Shown piece after piece: positions 45,612 to 54,805 of a DNA stretch of 64,000 nucleotides. Source of the stretch: Nostoc sp. MS1 (GTDB lineage: Bacteria; Cyanobacteriota; Cyanobacteriia; Cyanobacteriales; Nostocaceae); contig NZ_AP023441.1 of assembly GCF_019976755.1 (NCBI RefSeq), forward strand, positions 744,001 through 808,000. The letters are read 5' to 3'. A program made the translations under genes and the position numbers. Each line of letters starts with the position of its first letter. The first letter of the stretch is position 1. A model generated the notes under the pieces. The model was not told the DNA's origin, made no database searches, and saw nothing but the letters and a program-made list of their open reading frames with translations.

Positions 45612-46613
45612 TTAAGTTTTACCGCTACCTATGAGGTACAACAAAGCCATGCGTACAGCTACGCCACTCGTTACTTGAGATTGAATTAAACTAAATTCTG
45701 GATCATCCATCAAATCGGAACTAATTTCTACACCACGGTTAACTGGGCCAGGATGTAAAACTTTCACATGTGGCTGAGATAGTTCTAGTTTGCTGCGGGT
45801 GATGCCGAATAATTGATGGTACTCGCGTAAGCTGGGCAGTAAATGGGCAGTCATCCGCTCTTTTTGCAGACGTAGCGTCATGACAAAATCAGCATCTTGT
45901 AAAGCTGGTTCTAATTGCCAATGAATAAATAATTTACCGGGTGGTACTGTTTCTTGCTCAAAAATATAGTCGGCAAATAACTTGGGTAATAAAGTAGGTG
46001 GTGCAGCTAGATGTACTTGAGCGCCGCTTGCAACTAAACTCCAAATATTCGACCTTGCTACGCGCGAATGAAGGATATCACCAACGATCGCAATTTTTTT
46101 CCCCTGTAAAAGTTCTAGCCGAGGATTAGCAGGGTCAATTAAACTACATATAGTAAATAAATCTAGCAATCCTTGGGATGGGTGTTCATGTTGACCATCA
46201 CCTGCATTGAGGACGCTAACACGGACACCTAAACGATCCATTTCTTGTGCGATCGCATTTGGTACTCCTGCTTCCTTATGGCGGATCACCATAATATCAG
46301 TACCCATCGCTAAATATGTCTTGGCTGTATCTAAAATTGTCTCTCCCTTAGTCATGGAAGAAGTAGATGCAGCAAAGTTCAGAGTATCCGCGCTTAGGCG
46401 TTTAGCAGCAAGTTCAAAACTGCTACGAGTGCGGGTAGATGGTTCAAAAAATAGATTCGCCACTACCTGTCCTTGCAAAGCTGGTACTTTCTTCGTGCGT
46501 CGTGATAACACTTCTTGAAAACTAGCCGCAGTTTGTAAGACGGTATCGTATTCAGCCGCAGTGAAGTCAGCTAAAGAAAGGACGTGATGGCGATTCCAAT
46601 TCGAGGTAGGCAT
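45612..46613 (-). CDS. pyrB: Aspartate carbamoyltransferase, catalytic chain
   Basis: 333 residues. It joins carbamoyl phosphate and aspartate in pyrimidine synthesis. Carbamoyl phosphate-binding FEPSTRTRSSF (56-66) and the aspartate-binding HPGPVNRGVEI near the C-terminus are both intact. No regulatory PyrI chain is adjacent. The upstream region consists of heptamer arrays. Confidence 0.95.
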   Translation of the reverse strand: MPTSNWNRHHVLSLADFTAAEYDTVLQTAASFQEVLSRRTKKVPALQGQVVANLFFEPSTRTRSSFELAAKRLSADTLNFAASTSSMTKGETILDTAKTYLAMGTDIMVIRHKEAGVPNAIAQEMDRLGVRVSVLNAGDGQHEHPSQGLLDLFTICSLIDPANPRLELLQGKKIAIVGDILHSRVARSNIWSLVASGAQVHLAAPPTLLPKLFADYIFEQETVPPGKLFIHWQLEPALQDADFVMTLRLQKERMTAHLLPSLREYHQLFGITRSKLELSQPHVKVLHPGPVNRGVEISSDLMDDPEFSLIQSQVTSGVAVRMALLYLIGSGKT

Positions 46614-46620
46614 AAATCAA

Positions 46621-46755
46621 TTGACAGTTGACAGTTGACAGTTGACAGTTGACAGGTTATTTCCACGGTTCACTGTCCACTGACAATTGTCAATTGTCCA
46701 CTGTTCACTGTTCACTGTCCATTGTCAATTGTCCATTTTCAATTGTCCATTGTCC
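46621..46755. repeat. Composite heptamer array (TTGACAG x5, then CACTGTC/CAATTGTC units)
   Basis: Five exact copies of TTGACAG (46621-46655), then about 85 bp of alternating inverted relatives (CACTGTCCACTGACAATTGTC and similar). It fills the gap between pyrB and mgtE and can fold back on itself. No gene. Confidence 0.9.
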
Positions 46756-46758
46756 CCA

Positions 46759-48108
46759 TCAAGTTGTGAAATGAAAGACATTCAAGGCTGTGGAAATTAG
46801 GGTGAGGAAGGTTAAGAAGCCGATGGTGTCTAGCAATGTGGTGACTAGGGGGCCGCTAACTAGGGCGGGGTCTAGTTTCAGGCGTTTTAATGCCATTGGT
46901 AATAAAGTACCAAGGGTAACAGCTACCATTGTGTTAGTTGCCATGACTCCTCCGGCGACTACAGCCACCCAACGGTCTTGAGGTTTTGCCCAAATTAGGG
47001 ACAATGCAAACATTGTTATACCTAAAACTACCGCCGTGCCTAAACCTGCAATAAGTTCTTTTCGCAGGATTTTCATGGTGTCTTTGGGTGTGACTTCACC
47101 TATGCCTAAGCCACGAATGGTAACTGTTAATGCTTGAATGCCAACTGTACCGCCTGTATTGGAAAATATGGGCATGATTACGGCTAGTAATGGTACGGCA
47201 GAAATGATTGGCTGAAAGGGAGCGATCGCACTGGCTGCGCCAATATACAATGCCATAATCCCTAATAACCAGGGTAAGCGGTTACGGATGGTGAGTAGTG
47301 GCGGAGATAAGGCGGCTTCATCACCGCCTACACCTGCTAATTTTTGAATATCTTCTGTAGCTTCTTCTTCTAAAATATCAACTACGTCATCAATGGTAAT
47401 GATACCGACTAATCGCTCTTCCCTATCAACTACAGGGATGGCGATTAAGTCGTAGCGTTTCATGACTTGCGCTACTTCTTCTTGGGGTGTATCGGTTTTG
47501 ACTTTAACTACGCGATCGCTAGATATATCACGAATCCGCACTTCGGGAAAGGTGAATAATAGTTGCCGCAAGGAAACCACTCGCACTAGTTTGCGGTTGT
47601 CGTCGGTAACGTAGGCGTAGTAAATCGTTTCTTTATCTTCGTCTTGGCGGCGAATTTTGCTCAGGGCTTCTCCTACTGTCAAGCCTTCGCGCAACCGGAC
47701 GTATTCTGTAGTCATCACCCGCCCGGCTGTACCTTCGGGATAGCCGAGAATGGTGGCGGTAGCTTGTCTTTGTTCTGGACTTAGTTCCTTTAATAAGCGC
47801 TTAATTACCCCAGCCGGCAGTTCATCGAATAGTTCTGCCCGTTCATCAGGACTCATATCCTCTACAAGTTGGACTACTTGCGCGTCATGTAGGGAGTTAA
47901 TTAATTCTTCTTGAATTTCTGTTGGTAAATACTCAAATACATCAATTGCTTGATCTTTGTTAAGTAGCCGAAAAGCGATCGCTCTTTGCTTTTCTGGCAA
48001 CTCAGCAATATAGTCTCCTACATCTACGGGTTGTAACTGATTTAGGTCGCATTTAAGCTGGTTTAAGTCAGCAACATCTAACGCATTGCGAACATCCTGT
48101 GTGAGCAT
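46759..48108 (-). CDS. mgtE: Magnesium transporter MgtE
   Basis: 449 residues. N-terminal superhelical MgtE domain (about 20-125, with repeated LPTEIQEELINSLHDAQVV- and MSPDERAELFDELP-type helices), two CBS domains (about 130-250) with AIPVVDREERLVGIITIDDVVDILEEEATED, a plug helix and five membrane helices (from about 280) with conserved PIFSNTGGTVGIQALTVTIR. MgtE is a Mg2+-gated channel-like importer. The gene is preceded by a strong AGGAGG ribosome binding site inside a foldable leader (48117-48176). Confidence 0.96.
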   Translation of the reverse strand: MLTQDVRNALDVADLNQLKCDLNQLQPVDVGDYIAELPEKQRAIAFRLLNKDQAIDVFEYLPTEIQEELINSLHDAQVVQLVEDMSPDERAELFDELPAGVIKRLLKELSPEQRQATATILGYPEGTAGRVMTTEYVRLREGLTVGEALSKIRRQDEDKETIYYAYVTDDNRKLVRVVSLRQLLFTFPEVRIRDISSDRVVKVKTDTPQEEVAQVMKRYDLIAIPVVDREERLVGIITIDDVVDILEEEATEDIQKLAGVGGDEAALSPPLLTIRNRLPWLLGIMALYIGAASAIAPFQPIISAVPLLAVIMPIFSNTGGTVGIQALTVTIRGLGIGEVTPKDTMKILRKELIAGLGTAVVLGITMFALSLIWAKPQDRWVAVVAGGVMATNTMVAVTLGTLLPMALKRLKLDPALVSGPLVTTLLDTIGFLTFLTLISTALNVFHFTT

Positions 48109-48116
48109 GATTCTAC

Positions 48117-48176
48117 TTACCTCCTATTGTCTCCCCCGCGCTGGGAGACTAGCTCGCCAAGCTCAGAGGAGGATAA
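48117..48176 (-). promoter_or_regulatory. mgtE leader able to fold with the ribosome binding site in its closing stem
   Basis: On the mRNA strand the ribosome binding site AGGAGGUAA (complement of 48117-48125) can pair with UUAUCCUCCU (complement of 48167-48176), leaving one bulged base. The enclosed segment contains a 7-bp hairpin GTCTCCC/GGGAGAC (48129-48149) and a weaker AGCT/AGCT hairpin around 48151-48164, so a three-way junction is possible. This could switch translation of the magnesium transporter; it is much shorter than an M-box riboswitch. The fold is a hand prediction. Confidence 0.5.
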
Positions 48177-48589
48177 TACTGCCGTCTTGTGGACTTTTGT
48201 CCATAAAAATTTCAAAAATTGAACTCGATAGTAAATTAGGGCATTACTTAAGCCTTCATCCTAACTCGGAATTTGACTTTCCGATAGTTAGCTTGTGAAA
48301 TTGTGCAAAATCTTGGAAGTTCCACACAATATTTAGCCAATTATTACCCTAAAGCTTGCTAGTTATTGTAAATTTTACTACTGTTACAATTTGTGTCAAG
48401 TCGTTCCCAAGATTTACTTTCAAACTTCATAAAAACCAAACATTTATCACTTAAGTAATAAGCATTTTTTCGCAAGGCTGAGAACTTTCAAAGCCATACT
48501 TCAGTAACTATACTGAACCCGGTTCTAGTAATTTCTGTAAACGTTAGAATCACTGAAATATGAATTTAATATCAAGCTAAATTATAGAT
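48177..48589. other. 413-bp intergenic region upstream of the mgtE leader
   Basis: AT-rich, no open frame of interest, no repeat array. It should carry the mgtE promoter; the minus-strand gene at 48590 ends here. Confidence 0.6.
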
Positions 48590-49453
48590 TTAAGGATTGC
48601 AGTACATACACTGAGCCGGATCAGCAAATTCTTGACCATTAGGAAACAGCTTGTCTTGCCTAAAACCGCACTTTTTACATTGGTAAATTACTCTGAGCGT
48701 GAGGTTAGTAGGCGTTTGACACAGTTCACATGGTAAGCCTGGGATTCTTTCTGTAATTTCAAATCCAGGTGTATTACATTGCGGGCAACAACTACTGATT
48801 TTCTTGAGTAAACTATGGGTTGCTTTTGCAATATTTTTCATGCGGGTGGGGTTGTACATTGCCCGCATATCTGTCTCAATATTTACCTTACCATCGGCTG
48901 AGTTATGCAAGGCAAAAGTAACAGCCTCTATTAAATCTATCTCTTTAAGAATACCTTTAATTATCTCATTACATCTTTTTTCTGGGCTTTCAAACCAAAC
49001 AACTAACCCATGTTCAGGAAAACCACTTTTTTGAGCAAAAACAAATGCTTCATCGAGATTTTTTATAACTTGGTGGTTAAAATTAGTATCTGTTGAAAAT
49101 TCTTCACCAATAATTTCTAGGTTATGAATTTTATCTATGAGAATTACGATTTCTCGATTAGAAGAAATATAAGGAACTAATGGATGAGGGGCGAAACTAC
49201 CTTCACTGGCGATCGCTAAACTTTCGCCTGTTAATTCTAAAGCTTTCTCGGCTTTTATTCTTGCTGCTTCTATTTGCGTACCTGGGCGTTTAACTTCTCT
49301 GGTAAACGTGCCGAAAATATCTGTATTAAAATTTTGCGGTACTAAAGTTTTTACACCTAATGTCTGTTCTAATAGGGGAGCAATTACTTTTTCTTTTTGG
49401 TGCATTGTCGCCAATACAGCTAGGCGATCGCTAAATAATTGCTGATAATTCAT
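48590..49453 (-). CDS. DUF6671-type protein with C-terminal zinc ribbon
   Basis: 287 residues. N-terminal region (1-200) with SDRLAVLATMHQKEKVIAPLLEQ and ARIKAEKALELTGESLAIASEGSF, typical of a conserved cyanobacterial/bacterial family of unknown function (DUF6671 by recollection). The C-terminus holds two CxxC pairs in each of two knuckles: CPQC with CELC (about 224-247) and CKKC with CMYC (about 260-285), so it probably binds two zinc ions. It follows mgtE's upstream region and is read in the same direction as mgtE. Confidence 0.7.
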   Translation of the reverse strand: MNYQQLFSDRLAVLATMHQKEKVIAPLLEQTLGVKTLVPQNFNTDIFGTFTREVKRPGTQIEAARIKAEKALELTGESLAIASEGSFAPHPLVPYISSNREIVILIDKIHNLEIIGEEFSTDTNFNHQVIKNLDEAFVFAQKSGFPEHGLVVWFESPEKRCNEIIKGILKEIDLIEAVTFALHNSADGKVNIETDMRAMYNPTRMKNIAKATHSLLKKISSCCPQCNTPGFEITERIPGLPCELCQTPTNLTLRVIYQCKKCGFRQDKLFPNGQEFADPAQCMYCNP

Positions 49454-49846
49454 CCTCTGTTTATCCCTGTTAGTTATAGATACATTCTCATCATTCTAAA
49501 ACAGTTAATTATTCTAATTTTATAAAAATTTTGGTTCTTTTCACCGCTTGATTATAGATGTGCTTGTGTCAGAGTAAATATTCAATAAGTGAAGCAATAA
49601 GCGGTGTAAGTCTTCCTCCTACCTCCTGTATAGCCTACGGCAAAGCTTCCGCAAACTGACTTCTTAAGATACAAACGACACAAATCTTTGATGAGGGTGC
49701 TTGCTTCCTCATGGTTATCTATGATAGTTTCTTATAACCTTTAAGTACTATAAATCGACTAAGTTACCGTAGTTAATGAATTAAAAGTCTAAGGGGAAAG
49801 CAAATGTCAGATTTCCAATCCCTAATTTATTGGAGTGTAGTTACCT
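49454..49846. other. 393-bp divergent intergenic region
   Basis: Between the zinc-ribbon gene and the SDR gene. It contains a short GC-rich repeat GCCTACGGCAAAGCTTCCGC near 49635 and the promoter region of the SDR cluster. A 23-codon frame at 49804-49875 overlaps the SDR start; see rejected items. Confidence 0.6.
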
Positions 49847-50647
49847 ATGAGCTTAGAACTAAACCTAACAGGTAAAACAGCGATAGTTACAGGAGGAAGT
49901 GCGGGGATTGGATTGGCGATCGCCAAAGCTCTTTATAGTGAAGGTGTGAATGTAGCGATCGCAGCTCGTAACCCAGAGAGGCTAGAGAATGCCGTTAGTG
50001 CTATCCAATCCTTACCCACACCAGGGGCAAAAGTAATTTCTATCAATGCTGATTTAACTCAAGCAGAGAGTGTTAATCAAGTCGTATCAACCACCTTGGC
50101 TCAGTTTGGGCAAATTGATATCTTGATTAACAACGCAGGTTCGGCTCGTGCTGGCTCATTCCTCGAACTGAGCGATGATGTATTTCTAGATACTTGGAAC
50201 CTAAAGTTACTCGGCTACATTCGTTTGGTTAAAGCCGTTGTTCCCCATCAAAAAGACCGCCGTGATGGACGCATCGTCAATATTATCGGTGGTGCTGGAC
50301 GTACACCCCGCCCCAGCTTTCTTCCTGGTGGCACAACCAACGCCGCCCTCCTCAACTTTACGCGGGGCATTTCCAAAGAACTAGCCGAGTACAACATTCG
50401 CATCAATGCCATATCCCCAGGCGCTACAGCTACAGAACGGGCTGAACATTTAGCCGAACAAAACGCCCAAGCCCGTGGTATCACGGTTGAGCAAGCCAAG
50501 GCAGAAACCTTACAAAGCATTCCCCTCAAGAGAATCGCCCAGCCAGAAGAAATTGCTGCACTGGCATTATTTTTAGTGTCCGACCTCGCGGCATCGATTA
50601 CAGGTGCAGAGATTCTTGTTGATGGTGGAAGTACACCGGGGGTTTAA
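49847..50647 (+). CDS. Short-chain dehydrogenase/reductase
   Basis: 266 residues, classical SDR. Cofactor motif TGGSAGIGLAIA (14-25), NNAGSARAG for the active-site wall (NNAG near 93-96), and a C-terminal GAEILVDGGS that resembles FabG-like oxidoreductases. The usual catalytic Ser-Tyr-Lys site is altered: the Tyr position near 160 reads FLPGGTTNAALLNFTRG, with no YxxxK, so activity may differ from typical SDRs. First gene of a same-direction series with a dioxygenase, a GST and an exporter. Confidence 0.85.
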   Translation: MSLELNLTGKTAIVTGGSAGIGLAIAKALYSEGVNVAIAARNPERLENAVSAIQSLPTPGAKVISINADLTQAESVNQVVSTTLAQFGQIDILINNAGSARAGSFLELSDDVFLDTWNLKLLGYIRLVKAVVPHQKDRRDGRIVNIIGGAGRTPRPSFLPGGTTNAALLNFTRGISKELAEYNIRINAISPGATATERAEHLAEQNAQARGITVEQAKAETLQSIPLKRIAQPEEIAALALFLVSDLAASITGAEILVDGGSTPGV

Positions 50648-50685
50648 AAATTCAAAATTCAAAATTCAAAATTCAAAATTTTTTA
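50648..50685. repeat. Heptamer array AAATTCA
   Basis: About four tandem AAATTCA units immediately after the SDR stop codon, ahead of the dioxygenase gene. Confidence 0.8.
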
Positions 50686-50750
50686 AGTTTTGAGTTTTTA
50701 CTCTCCCATATATATGACCTAGTAGTACGAAAAATTGGAGAAATAAAAAC

Positions 50751-51671
50751 ATGGGTTCACAATATTTTGATATCAAACCAATTGCTGGACGTATCGGTGC
50801 AAAAATTATTGGTGTTGATTTGAGTAGCAATCTCAGCGATGAAATCATCAGCGATATTCGCAAGGCTTTAGTTCAATATAAAGTCATCTTCTTCAGAGGA
50901 CAAAACCTTGATGCTAAGGGACAAGTAGCGTTTGCGCGTCGGTTTGGGGAAGTGACGACAGCACACCCCACCGTCCCTTCTCTTGCGGATAACCCAGAAG
51001 TTCTTGACCTGAACTACGGCAAAACGGTGGCTCGTGCGAATAACTGGCACACTGATGTTACTTTTGTAGACCGTCCACCTTTGGGTTCGGTGTTACGGGC
51101 GCTAGTTATTCCTCCGGCTGGCGGTGATACCATCTGGGCAAACTCTGTAACTGCATACGAAGATTTACCAACTCATCTGCGTAATCTTGCTGATCAACTC
51201 TGGGCAGTACATAGCAATGCCTACGACTATGCGGCCGCCGTAGTTGATCTACCAGAAGAAATCAGAGCTTACCGGGCTGTCTTTACCTCAACTGTGTACG
51301 AAACCTTACACCCGGTTGTGCGCGTGCATCCTGAGTCTGGCGAACGTGGCTTATTTATCGGTGGTTTTGTTCGCCGGATTCGTGGGTTATCTCAGGATGA
51401 GTCCAACGAAATTATCAAACTACTGCAAGCTTATGTGACTCGTCCAGAAAATACAGTGCGGTGGCGTTGGCAAGAGGGGGATGTAGCTTTTTGGGATAAC
51501 AGAGCTACACAACATTATGCGATCGCTGATTACGGCAACCAAGCGCGTCACGTCCAGCGTGTGACCATCGTTGGCGATATCCCAGTGGGTATTGATGGGA
51601 AACAGAGTGAAGCCATCAAGGGAGATTCTTCTGCATATAATCGCCGGGAAGCAGAACCAGCTTTAGTTTAA
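50751..51671 (+). CDS. TauD/TfdA-family Fe(II)/2-oxoglutarate dioxygenase
   Basis: 306 residues. The iron-binding facial triad is visible as HTD (NWHTDVTF, near residue 100) and the distal His in TQHYAIADY (about 253), and the 2-oxoglutarate Arg follows in HVQRVTI (about 265-270). The family hydroxylates and cleaves taurine, alkyl sulfonates, phenoxyacetates or similar organic acids. The N-terminus IAGRIGAKIIGVDLS is TauD-like. Substrate cannot be assigned. It lies between an SDR and a GST with short gaps (104 and 103 bp). Confidence 0.87.
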   Translation: MGSQYFDIKPIAGRIGAKIIGVDLSSNLSDEIISDIRKALVQYKVIFFRGQNLDAKGQVAFARRFGEVTTAHPTVPSLADNPEVLDLNYGKTVARANNWHTDVTFVDRPPLGSVLRALVIPPAGGDTIWANSVTAYEDLPTHLRNLADQLWAVHSNAYDYAAAVVDLPEEIRAYRAVFTSTVYETLHPVVRVHPESGERGLFIGGFVRRIRGLSQDESNEIIKLLQAYVTRPENTVRWRWQEGDVAFWDNRATQHYAIADYGNQARHVQRVTIVGDIPVGIDGKQSEAIKGDSSAYNRREAEPALV

Positions 51672-51773
51672 AGGCTAGTGTCTGAGTGCTGAGTGTGAGA
51701 GAGTATTTAAGTAAATTTTCTCCTCTGCTTTTATACTCTCTACTCTTCACTTTCACAATTACAAGTTGCCTTT

Positions 51774-52370
51774 ATGAAACTTCTTTACACAGAAAAATCT
51801 CAATACGCTCGCATAGTCAGGGTTGCAATTATTGAACTAAATTTAGCTGACCGAATAGAATTGCAGAAAGTCACAGTACGCGACCCCAAAAGCGAAATAC
51901 TCAATTACAACCCAGCAGGTAAAGTACCAACTTTAGTGACTGATGACGGATTTATCTTGAGCGAAACGCGAATTATCGTCAATTATCTCAATCAATTGAA
52001 TCCAGAAATTAGAATTGTCTCAGATTATTCTGATGGATTTTACCAGCAGCTTGAAGGCTTTACCACCGCATTCATTGATGGTATTAGTATTTGGACAAGA
52101 GAACGTTTATTTCGTGCCGAGAATGAGCAATCGCCTAATGTAATAGAGTTAGAGCGATCGCGTGCTTTAAAAATTCTAGATTACTTTGAGAAAATTGCCG
52201 ATAAACTTGACCAAACTCCCAAACTAGCTCATATCACTCTCGCCTCTGCATTAGGATTAGAAATTCGTCTACCTGAACTGCAATGGCGAACAAATTATCC
52301 CAAAGTCGCCCAGTGGTATGATGAATTTTCTCAGCGACCATCCCTACAAGCAACAAAGCCAGAGTCATAA
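51774..52370 (+). CDS. Glutathione S-transferase family protein
   Basis: 198 residues. N-terminal thioredoxin-like GSH domain (LLYTEKSQYARIVRVAIIEL; NPAGKVPTLV; ILSETRIIVNYL) and C-terminal all-helical domain. The usual catalytic Tyr/Ser near the start is not obvious (LYTEKSQYAR). Length matches small bacterial GSTs. Third gene in the SDR-dioxygenase-GST-exporter series, which suggests conjugation or thiol-dependent processing of a small molecule. Confidence 0.87.
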   Translation: MKLLYTEKSQYARIVRVAIIELNLADRIELQKVTVRDPKSEILNYNPAGKVPTLVTDDGFILSETRIIVNYLNQLNPEIRIVSDYSDGFYQQLEGFTTAFIDGISIWTRERLFRAENEQSPNVIELERSRALKILDYFEKIADKLDQTPKLAHITLASALGLEIRLPELQWRTNYPKVAQWYDEFSQRPSLQATKPES

Positions 52371-52454
52371 TGATAATTAGTAATTCGTAGTTAAAATTCC
52401 AATTACGAGTTATTTCCATTTGGGATAATAATTACGGATTATTAATTACAAATC

Positions 52455-53408
52455 ATGCTGACAGTTTTACTATCTTCCTTTGTGTTGACGTTTCATAACG
52501 TCACTGTGCGAGTTTTGTTTTCCGAACATCTCGTATTAGGTCTATTTGTATTAGGTGGATACGTAAAACCAGATTTACAAAATTCCTTCCTGTTAATGTT
52601 TATGCGAATGCTGCTAGTGGTTCCTCTCATGGCGGCTTTAGCATTTAAGTTATATCCATCTGCTGGGAAGGAATTTCAAGAGTTATTTTCCAGGGAACGC
52701 TTCGATGTTCTTATCCAAGCGCTTGGTTGTGGGATATTAATGTTTATTTATATTGCTGCGCTCTATGTTGCTATTGGTTTGATTCCCACAGGAATTGCTT
52801 TGACATTATTCTTTACCTATCCTGTATTTACGGCGCTGCTGGCTTGGAAATTTTTTGGCGATCGCCCTAGTGTGTTCCGTTGGCTAGTCATGGGGATTAT
52901 TCTTATCGGTGGTGTGTTGACAATTCCCCAATCCTCTAGTAGTTACAGCAGTAATAATATTGCGATCGGCACTTTCGCCAGCCTTAGTGCTGGGGTGGTT
53001 TACGCCTTCTATAATGTCATCGCTCAAAAATGTATGGAACGATTTCATCCAGTTCCATTTACTTGGATTAGTTTTGCCTCTACTTTGCTGCTTTCTGGTG
53101 TTAGTTTACTGCTTTTTTCTCCGGCTGATTCTCAATTTGACTGGACTCCCCTTTGGATTGGAAGTATTTTTTCTGGTATCGTTAGTTTTATAGGACACAC
53201 TCTAAATAATTCAGGGATTCGCATGATTGGGGCAACAAAAGCTTCTATCGTCGGTTCTAGTAGTCCAGCTTTGACAGCGTTAGTTGCATGGGCAACCATT
53301 AGCGAGACTTTAAGCCTGATTCAGAGTTTAGGAATTGTTGTAGTCACCTTGGGAATTGCATTGTTAAGCGGAGAAGGTTTTTTCCGTAATCTAAAAAATG
53401 GTAGTTAA
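52455..53408 (+). CDS. EamA/DMT superfamily permease
   Basis: 317 residues with about ten membrane helices in two repeats; EamA-type sequence such as ALYVAIGLIPTGIALTLFFTYPVFTALLAWKFFGDRPS and a second repeat ending in STSPALTALVAWATISETLS. DMT permeases move metabolites such as amino acids or drug-like compounds across the cytoplasmic membrane. Last of the four-gene series. Confidence 0.85.
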   Translation: MLTVLLSSFVLTFHNVTVRVLFSEHLVLGLFVLGGYVKPDLQNSFLLMFMRMLLVVPLMAALAFKLYPSAGKEFQELFSRERFDVLIQALGCGILMFIYIAALYVAIGLIPTGIALTLFFTYPVFTALLAWKFFGDRPSVFRWLVMGIILIGGVLTIPQSSSSYSSNNIAIGTFASLSAGVVYAFYNVIAQKCMERFHPVPFTWISFASTLLLSGVSLLLFSPADSQFDWTPLWIGSIFSGIVSFIGHTLNNSGIRMIGATKASIVGSSSPALTALVAWATISETLSLIQSLGIVVVTLGIALLSGEGFFRNLKNGS

Positions 53409-53496
53409 TTATTGACAAGTCGGGGATCTAAGAATATATTTCTTAATTACGAATTAAGTAGAAAGACTAAATTAAACTTAACTTGATAGCGCCGGG

Positions 53497-53554
53497 TTTC
53501 GACTGCGCTCAACCCTCTTCTAATAAGGTTAACGAGCATTGAGCGTAGTCGAAA
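53497..53554. repeat. Imperfect inverted repeat TTTCGACTGCGCTCAA / TTGAGCGTAGTCGAAA
   Basis: Two 16-base arms with one mismatch (a G:U pair as RNA) enclosing 26 bases. It is a typical interspersed palindrome of these genomes and overlaps the upstream frame of the HAD gene. Confidence 0.85.
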
Positions 53555-53586
53555 TGCGTCTTATAAATAATTGTGTCCAGCTATTT

Positions 53587-54237
53587 ATGTCCGTTTCCGC
53601 TATTTTATTTGATTTAGATGGTACTTTAACTGACCCAAAACTGGGAATCACTCGTTGTTTTCAGTATGCGCTTTCAGAATTAGGTTATAAACCACCGGAT
53701 GCTGATGAATTGCTTTGGTGTATTGGCCCTCCTATTCAAGAGAGTTTTGCTCAACTACTAAATACTGCTGATCCTATTGTATTGAAGGAAGCGATCGCAC
53801 TTTATCGGAGGCGTTATTCCACAATAGGTTTGTTAGAAAATACTCTGTATCCTCAGATTACCGAAACACTCAAGGATATTCATAGTTCTGGTTATAAAAC
53901 TTTTGTAGCTACTTCTAAACCTTATATTTATGCTAATCAAATTATTGAATATTTTGGTTTATCGTCGCTCTTTGATGAGGTTTATGGTAGTGAACTTGAT
54001 GGAACAAGGGCTATAAAAGGTGAGTTAATTCATCATATTTTACTCACAGAAAATCTGGCATTTGCTGATGTTGTGATGGTAGGCGATCGCAAACACGACA
54101 TGATAGGAGCCAAACTGCATAATATAAGTGCGATCGGTGTCACCTACGGTTATGGAACTGAGGAAGAATTAAGGACTTATGGTGCTGATGAAATTGCTCA
54201 TTCTCCAGCAGAAATTACCGAATTAATTATTTGTTGA
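53587..54237 (+). CDS. HAD-family hydrolase (phosphoglycolate phosphatase-like)
   Basis: 216 residues from the ATG at 53587; an in-frame frame to 53539 starts inside a palindromic repeat and is rejected. Motif I DLDGTLTD (10-17 region), motif II TSKP (about 107-110) and motif IV VGDRKHDMIGA (about 168-178) mark a HAD phosphatase with a four-helix cap. Natural substrate is unclear. Confidence 0.9.
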   Translation: MSVSAILFDLDGTLTDPKLGITRCFQYALSELGYKPPDADELLWCIGPPIQESFAQLLNTADPIVLKEAIALYRRRYSTIGLLENTLYPQITETLKDIHSSGYKTFVATSKPYIYANQIIEYFGLSSLFDEVYGSELDGTRAIKGELIHHILLTENLAFADVVMVGDRKHDMIGAKLHNISAIGVTYGYGTEEELRTYGADEIAHSPAEITELIIC

Positions 54238-54654
54238 TCGCTGAGAAAAATTGCTTTTTATCAACAGATGTAGAGTTTGTATATAATCCAAAATTAGATG
54301 AAACAGAGCAAATTAATGTAGTCATTATTTTCTCTTGTCTGCTATATTTAGGCTCTATATTCTGCAATTACTTCAATTAGACCAACAATATTTTCGTTCA
54401 ACTGTTCGAGTTCTTCTGCTGGAATCCACCATTCTGTATGATATGAAGCTCCTACTTGATGGACTTCATATTTATCCATAAATTCTTTCTTGACTTGAAA
54501 GCGTGTTACATAACCCACACCACTATCTCGAATATTCCATTTAGTAGCAATCTCTTTGGCATATTCTTCACTCTAGTCCAGTTAGTGATGTTAAATAACT
54601 CCCCGTGAGGGGAGTCATTATGATCATGAATTATTAGTCATAAGTCGTTAGTTA
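54238..54654. other. Degraded region between the HAD gene and the disrupted gene
   Basis: No intact gene. It contains the coding remnant at 54348-54572 and a perfect hairpin ACTCCCC-GTGA-GGGGAGT at 54598-54615. This marks the start of accessory DNA. Confidence 0.7.
54348..54572 (-). pseudogene. 3' remnant of a conserved hypothetical gene
   Basis: 74 codons open to a TAA at 54348-54350, bounded upstream by an in-frame TAG and without a start codon until Met32. The peptide (SEEYAKEIATKWNIRDSG... ending VIAEYRA) contains HTEWWIPAEELEQLN, which reads as real protein. The N-terminal part is lost. I do not know the family. Confidence 0.6.
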
Positions 54655-54805
54655 TTAGCCCCAAAAGTCTGGGTATTCTCTTGGATCTTGGTAATCAAGG
54701 TCACAGTAGTCTGGACTTGTCAACCAATCGATACATTGATGAGCAACATCAAAAGCATCTTCCATAGTGTTCCAGCCGGATTCGCAAGGCGGGCTATCCC
54801 TAGTA

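Noticed and set aside
48117..48176. M-box type magnesium riboswitch before mgtE
   Set aside because: The element is only 60 nt and lacks the length of an M-box, so I report an uncharacterised leader instead.
49804..49875. A 23-codon leader frame overlapping the SDR start, with GGGG upstream
   Set aside because: No regulatory pattern (amino-acid run or attenuator hairpin) is visible and it overlaps the next start out of frame. It could be chance.
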